Part shown: positions 59,689 through 64,000 of the stretch, one piece after another
Position numbering within the stretch: the first letter of the stretch is position 1
Layout of the letters: each line of letters starts with the position of its first letter
Assembly: GCA_028693445.1 (NCBI GenBank)
Contig: JAQUVI010000001.1
Coordinates: 124,001 to 188,000, forward strand
Source of the DNA: Candidatus Absconditabacteria bacterium
Lineage (GTDB): Bacteria; Patescibacteriota; Gracilibacteria; Absconditabacterales; Absconditicoccaceae
Length of the DNA stretch: 64,000 nucleotides
Reading direction: 5' to 3'
Notes under the pieces: model-generated
Told to the model about the DNA's origin: nothing
The model's database searches: none
What the model saw: only the letters and a program-made list of their open reading frames with translations
Translations under genes and position numbers: made by a program

Positions 59689-61896
59689 ATGGCGATTTAC
59701 AAAGTAAAAAAACGTAATGGCGCTATTGTTTCTTTTGATAGAATCAAAATTGAGCAAGCTATTAAAAAAGCAATTGAGTCTGTATGAGGTACAGATTTTA
59801 GTAAAGTGTCAGCAATAACAGACAAAGTTATAGAATCTGTTATAGCAAAAATAGGGAATGAAATACCAGATGTAGAAATTATTCAAGATGCAGTAGAACA
59901 AACACTTATAAAAGAATGACACGATACAATAGCAAAAGCTTTTATCTTGTACCGTGAAAAAAGATGACAATCTAGAGAATCCAAAAAAGTTGTTGTTGAG
60001 GTTGGTAAAACTATGGATGAATATCTTCAACAAACAGATTGGAGGGTAAATGCAAACTCAAATCAATGATATTCTTTGTGAGGTTTGATTCTCAATGTTG
60101 CAGGTAAAGTTATAGCCAATTATTGGCTTTCTCATGTATATCCAGAAGAAGTTTGAGGTGCTCATAGAAATTGAGATTATCATATTCATGATTTGGATAT
60201 GTTCTCTGGGTATTGTGCTGGTTGGTCGCTTAGACAGCTTTTGGAAGAGTGATTCAATGGTTTAGATAATAGAGTACAATCTGCACCACCAAACAATCTT
60301 CAATCTGCAGTAAATCAAATGATTAATTTTTTGGGAACTTTGCAAAATGAATGGGCTGGTGCACAAGCATTTTCATCTTTTGATACTTATTTGGCTCCAT
60401 TTGTTCACAAATATAAAGTTGGAATAGAACAAGATCTTGACGAATTAAACGTACAATTTGATTCTCCAGAGGCAAGAAAAGCTCACGTTGATTTTAAGGT
60501 ACATAAATATGTAACACAACAAATGCAGAATTTTGTATTTGGTCTCAATGTTCCTTCACGTTGGGGAACACAAACTCCATTTACAAATATTACTTTGGAT
60601 TGGAGATGTCCAGAAGATCTCAAAGATAAAGCATTGATGCTTGGAGGTATAGAAAAATGATATTATCCAAAGAAATTTTCTGAACTTGAAGAAGAAATGA
60701 AACTTTTAAATAGGGTTCTTATTGAAATTTATACAAAAGGTGATTGGACTGGTGCTGTATTTACATTTCCAATTCCTACATATAATATTACAGAAGATTT
60801 TCCTTGGGATGATCCTGATGTAAATTTATTGTTTGAAATGACTGCTAAATATTGAATTCCTTATTTTCAAAATTTTATTGGTTCTCAATTTAAAACAGTA
60901 AAAGATGAAAATTGAAATATAACTAAAGTAGAAAATCCAAATGCATACAAACCATGAGCAGTTAGATCTATGTGTTGTAGATTACAACTTGATCTCACTC
61001 AATTAGAAAAAAGATGATGAGGCCTTTTTGGTTCTTCAGAGATGACATGATCAATTGGGGTAGTTACCATAAATATGGCTAGAATTTGATACAACTACAA
61101 AAATGATTTTGAATGATTTAAGAAACAAGTCAAAAGATTAATGGATTTAGCCAAAATTTCTCTTGAATTAAAAAGAAAAGAAATTACAAAATGGTTGGAT
61201 AATGGATTTTATCCTTATACAAAAAGGTACCTTCATTCCTTTAGAAATCACTTCTCAACTATCGGTTTAAATTGAATGAATGAAGCAGTGCTAAATTTCA
61301 CTAATGGAAAAGAAGATATGACCACAGAGGATGGTAAATCTCTCTCTATTGAAATATTGGATTATATGAGAGAAATTCTCAAACAATATCAAGAAGAAAC
61401 AGGAAATCTTTACAATCTTGAGGCTACGCCAGCAGAAGGTACAACCTATAGATTTGCAAAAGAAGATAAAAAACAACTTCCAAAAATTATTCAAGCTGGA
61501 ACAGACGAAGCACCTTATTATACAAATTCTACTCAAATACCTGTTGGATACACAGACGATCCATTTGAAGCATTAGAACTACAAAACGAATTACAATGTA
61601 AGTATACATGAGGAACAGTTCTTCATTTATACATGTGAGAAAGATTGTCAGACGCTCAGTCATGTAAGATGTTGGTTAAAAAAGTTATTGAAAATTACCA
61701 ACTTCCTTATATTACTATATCTCCAGTTTTCTCAATTTGTCCTAAACATTGATATATTGTAGGTGAGCATGATTATTGTCCAAAATGTGACAAAGAACTT
61801 GGTTATGTTGGTGATGAATTTAATATGGAAACAAGACAAAAACACACATCAGATCCAGAAAAATTAAGAATATTGACAGAGAAAAAAATCAAATAA
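59689..61896 (+). CDS. nrdD: Anaerobic (class III) ribonucleotide reductase, catalytic part without glycyl-radical domain
   Basis: The protein has 735 residues. An N-terminal ATP-cone (KKRNGAIVSFDRIKIEQAI) is followed by the ten-stranded barrel with DYHIHDLDMFSGYCAGWSL, MCCRLQLD, GSSEMTGSIGVVTINM and FSTIGLNGMNEA. The zinc site is CPKHGYIVGEHDYCPKCDKEL near the C-terminus. It then stops at TAA after KIRILTEKKIK-type residues, before the expected C-terminal glycyl-radical motif RVxGYLRPV. That motif is found in the next ORF. TGA encodes many glycines. Radical generation should come from the NrdG-like activase at 63453. NrdR boxes lie upstream. Confidence 0.93.
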
Positions 61897-61944
61897 AACA
61901 AAGCTTGTTATTATATTATTTTATTTATCTTATTCTTATCCGTT

Positions 61945-62205
61945 ATGCAAACATTCACCAACAAAGAAGGAAAAGAAATCCAAAGAACTCAGTGCCAAGT
62001 ATATACTAGAGTTATGGGATACCTAAGACCTGTTAGTCATTACAACACAGGAAAAAAATCAGAATTTTATTCTCGCAAGTATTTCGACGAAAGTAAAACT
62101 GCTAATTCAGAGTTTGTTAGACAATTTTCAAATCCAACTAATGCATATAATTTGGTGAATGAATATCAAGAAGTGAAATTTGTAGGATGTGGCTGTGCTG
62201 CGTAA
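61945..62205 (+). CDS. Separate glycyl-radical domain of anaerobic ribonucleotide reductase
   Basis: The protein has 86 residues. RTQCQVYTRVMGYLRPVSHY near residue 14 carries the glycyl-radical motif RVMGYLRP, normally the C-terminal end of NrdD; NTGKKSEFYSRKYFDESK continues the family's W/YNxGKxxEFxxRKxFD sequence. The ATG is 48 bp after the nrdD TAA and in the same frame. The intervening codons would encode a hydrophobic, AT-driven peptide (NKACYYIILFILFLSV), so this is a real gap and not a single sequencing error. It ends with an unusual Cys-rich tail (FVGCGCAA). It probably assembles with NrdD as a split subunit, like the spare domain GrcA/YfiD. The function is a strong inference from the motif. 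Confidence 0.85.
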   Translation: MQTFTNKEGKEIQRTQCQVYTRVMGYLRPVSHYNTGKKSEFYSRKYFDESKTANSEFVRQFSNPTNAYNLVNEYQEVKFVGCGCAA

Positions 62206-62249
62206 ATATTTTGCTATTGCGAGCGATAGCGTGGCAATCTAAAATATTG
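62206..62249. repeat. Short palindromic repeat (ATTGC type)
   Basis: The hairpin CTATTGCGAGC ... GTGGCAATCT is extended by AAATATTTTG / AAAATATT arms. It begins directly at the stop codon of the glycyl-radical ORF. The same type is found inside tsaD (47882-47921). Confidence 0.75.
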
Positions 62250-62254
62250 ATTTT

Positions 62255-62297
62255 CAGAAGGCGGAGTAGGGGGGAAACCTTCTGCTTCGCTTTTTTT
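62255..62297 (+). terminator. Probable terminator after the split nrdD
   Basis: The stem CAGAAGG / CCTTCTG with a 16-nt G-rich loop is followed by CTTCGCTTTTTTTATT. The structure is looser than the other terminators in the window but the T-run is good. Confidence 0.55.
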
Positions 62298-62314
62298 ATT
62301 TTCATGTTTTTTAA

Positions 62315-62734
62315 ATGACTGATCTTAGACCAAAAATAGGTGTTGGAGTAATTGTATATAAAGAAGGAAAAATTCTTTTTGGAAAAAGAAAAAATGCCCA
62401 TGGGGATGGTACTCGATCTTTTCCTTGATGACATCTTGAATTTTGAGAAGAAGTATTTGACTGTGCAAAAAGAGAGGTGCTTGAAGAAACATGATTAACT
62501 ATAAAAAACCTTCGTATTGGTCCTTATACTAACGATATTTTTGATCAAGAAAACAAACACTATATTACCCTATTTATTATAAGTGAATATGAATCTGGAA
62601 TATTAGAAATAAAAGAACCTGAAAAATGTGATGCCTGGGAATGGAAATGAATATGAGAGATACTAAATAATGTTTTTCTTCCTATACAAAATCTTATTAA
62701 ACAATGATATGATATTTTTGACCTTATTAAATAA
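62315..62734 (+). CDS. NUDIX hydrolase (MutT-like)
   Basis: The protein has 139 residues. IGVGVIVYKEGKILFGKR is a typical NUDIX start, and the box GHLEFGE-x7-REVLEETGL is complete near residue 40 with two TGA glycines. The later WEWKGIGEI is characteristic of MutT/NTP-sanitising members of the superfamily. A role in cleaning oxidised or unusual nucleotides fits its place beside the ribonucleotide reductase and uracil-DNA glycosylase, but the substrate is not determinable. The start MTDLRPKIG follows the terminator; 8 bp separate its stop from the next ATG, so it is probably co-transcribed with the glycosylase. Confidence 0.85.
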
Positions 62735-62742
62735 TTCTTGTT

Positions 62743-63402
62743 ATGCACGCACTACAATTACCAGAGCTGTTTCCACTTTTTGATAAGTTACAACTGAAAT
62801 ATGGAGAAAAAAGTTTGGCTCCTATTTATGGAGCGGGTTGTATCAAAAAGCCAAAAATTCTTTTCTTGTTTATGAATCCCACCGGGAGGAATGTTTCAGC
62901 GCAGAAAGAGCGAAAAGGTATGCGTGCAGCCTGGCTTGGGACGAAGAATATCTGGAAGCTGTTTCTTGCCGTAGGTGTCATATCCAAGCCAGCATTCACT
63001 TCCATACAAAATTATAAACCCAACCAATGGACTACCAAGTTTTGTCAGCAAGTATACCAAGAATTAAGTCAGAATAAAATATATGTGACCAATCTTGCAA
63101 AGTGTACTCAGATCGATGCAAGACCCTTACACAATGATATTTTCAGAGCATATCTAGAAGCTATCGAAAAAGAAATTGCTTTGGTTCAACCTACGCATAT
63201 TGTCTCGTTTGGAAATCAAGTAAGTTCATTGTTGCTTAGGAAAAATATCAAAGTCTCTGACTATCAAGGAAATGATCACGAAGTCTTTGAAATACATTGA
63301 ACAAAATATAAGGTATATCCTACCTTCTATCCTGTAGGACAAGGTATGAGAAATATTGATAAAGCTATCCAAAGGATAAAAATCATAGCAAACTCTACAT
63401 AA
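62743..63402 (+). CDS. Uracil-DNA glycosylase superfamily protein
   Basis: The protein has 219 residues. The core motif KILFLFMNPTGRN near residue 42 matches the UDG superfamily active-site loop (GxxPGxxxx-type; here MNPTGRN). LAKCTQIDARPL near 122 and THIVSFGNQVSSLLL near 152 are the central-sheet and DNA-binding segments. It removes uracil or related damaged bases, or acts as a DUF4918-type relative. Only one of about twelve glycines (near residue 186) is TGA, and the gene is GC-richer than its neighbours, suggesting fairly recent acquisition with partial recoding. It follows the NUDIX gene by 8 bp. Confidence 0.75.
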
Positions 63403-63452
63403 AAAACAGGATTTTAGATTGAAGATAAAATATTAATTCTTAAAAAGAAAAT

Positions 63453-64000
63453 ATGCATATAGCTTGAATTCAAAAATCAACTTTAGTAGATTATCCAGGT
63501 CACGTATCCTGTGTAATTTTTACGCAAGGCTGTAATTTTCGTTGTCCTTTTTGTCATAATCCTGAGTGTGTACTCCCAGAAAAGATGAAACTTTTCCAAA
63601 ATGACTTAATTCCTGAAGAGGTTTTTTTTAATTTTCTGGAAAGCAGAAAATGATTTTTGGATGGTGTAAGTATTTGTGGTTGAGAACCTACTTTACAACC
63701 AGATTTATATGAAATTGCAAAAAAAATTAAAAATATGGGATTTAAAGTAAAACTTGATACCAATGGTAGAGACTATAAAATAGTTAAAAGAATGATTCAA
63801 GATGGGATTTTGGATTATGTTGCTATTGATCTTAAGCATGCTTTTTATAATTATGATATTGCTGTTGGCATTCATCAACCACCAGAATTTTATCTTAGTT
63901 ATCAAAAATTATTGCAGATATTATTGGAATGAAACATAGATTATGAATATAGAACCACTGTGATAAAAGGTATGCACACCGTAGATGATATAGAAAGTAT
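63453..64000 (+). CDS. nrdG: NrdG-type anaerobic ribonucleotide reductase activating protein (partial, 3' end outside window)
   Basis: About 182 residues are visible. IQKSTLVDYPGHVSCVIFTQGCNFRCPFC carries the radical SAM CxxxCxxC motif (shown here CNFRCPFC; Cys4 of the cluster site from residue 30). The later SICGGEPTLQPDL (G-G-E-P) and LDTNGRDYK strands are typical of glycyl-radical activases. It uses SAM and a 4Fe-4S cluster to place the radical on NrdD; here the target glycine would be in the separate 86-residue protein 1.3 kb upstream. The gene starts 51 bp after the glycosylase stop. TGA glycines are present. The gene runs off the window end. Confidence 0.88.

Noticed and set aside
61894-61944. 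Readthrough of the nrdD TAA to make a fused full-length enzyme
   Set aside because: The frames match, but the 16 intervening codons encode a hydrophobic peptide unlike any NrdD linker, TAA is used as a normal stop elsewhere, and an ATG precedes the second domain.

Overview
The window is a low-GC bacterial chromosome segment that only makes sense if TGA is read as glycine (genetic code 25). TGA falls at invariant glycines throughout: in the FtsK Walker A motif, in the MraY motifs GLIGIIDD and DGLDGLAGG, in the adenylate kinase P-loop and in the CxxxCxxC-containing radical SAM enzymes. All complete genes end in TAA or TAG. This points to Candidatus Absconditabacteria (SR1) or the sister Gracilibacteria, ultra-small episymbiotic Patescibacteria/CPR bacteria. 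The sequence does not let me choose between the two. Read with the standard code, most genes here look like strings of short fragments; the coordinates below are for joined genes.

Layout. 1-4.5 kb (minus): O-antigen-ligase-like membrane protein, mraY and a cysteine-rich secreted surface protein. 4.9-13.3 kb: polyprenyl synthetase, a cohesin-like secreted protein, a possible HEPN-like protein, a foreign-looking Bacteroidota-type lipoprotein protease, a native lipoprotein, rlmN and a DUF4012 protein. 13.3-21.1 kb (minus): small basic protein, adk, truD, baseplate-J-like membrane protein, Lgt-like protein, rny and gatA. 21.1-34.2 kb (minus): a five-gene, 13-kb operon of very large surface-type proteins led by a 1627-residue protein of unknown function. 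34.4-46.4 kb: secreted protein plus SiaC-like protein, ftsK, a PD-(D/E)XK nuclease, a secreted protein, ppdK, dnaK and a small secreted foreign-looking protein. 46.5-54.8 kb (minus): patatin, tsaD, thrS, NUDIX, zinc-ribbon protein, rel, flavin oxidoreductase. 55.0-58.9 kb: a 1295-residue delta-60-repeat surface protein. 59.4-64 kb: anaerobic ribonucleotide reductase region (paired NrdR boxes, nrdD, a separate glycyl-radical-domain gene, NUDIX, uracil-DNA glycosylase, NrdG-like activase cut by the window end).

How the genes fit together. The housekeeping genes cover peptidoglycan and isoprenoid precursors, tRNA modification and charging, RNA turnover, chaperone, stringent response, DNA translocation and anaerobic dNTP synthesis. 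Around them lies a large investment in secreted and surface proteins (at least nine), as expected for an episymbiont that attaches to a host cell. Two surface proteins 51 kb apart share a nearly identical C-terminal region, which suggests a common anchoring or sorting module.

Most notable points: (1) the glycyl-radical domain of NrdD is a separate small gene; (2) short palindromic repeats are scattered through the window and one pair appears inserted in frame into tsaD; (3) three ORFs completely lack TGA and each is followed by its own strong terminator, which suggests recent acquisition from standard-code bacteria; (4) the 13-kb giant-protein operon. No tRNA, rRNA, CRISPR array or transposase gene was recognised.
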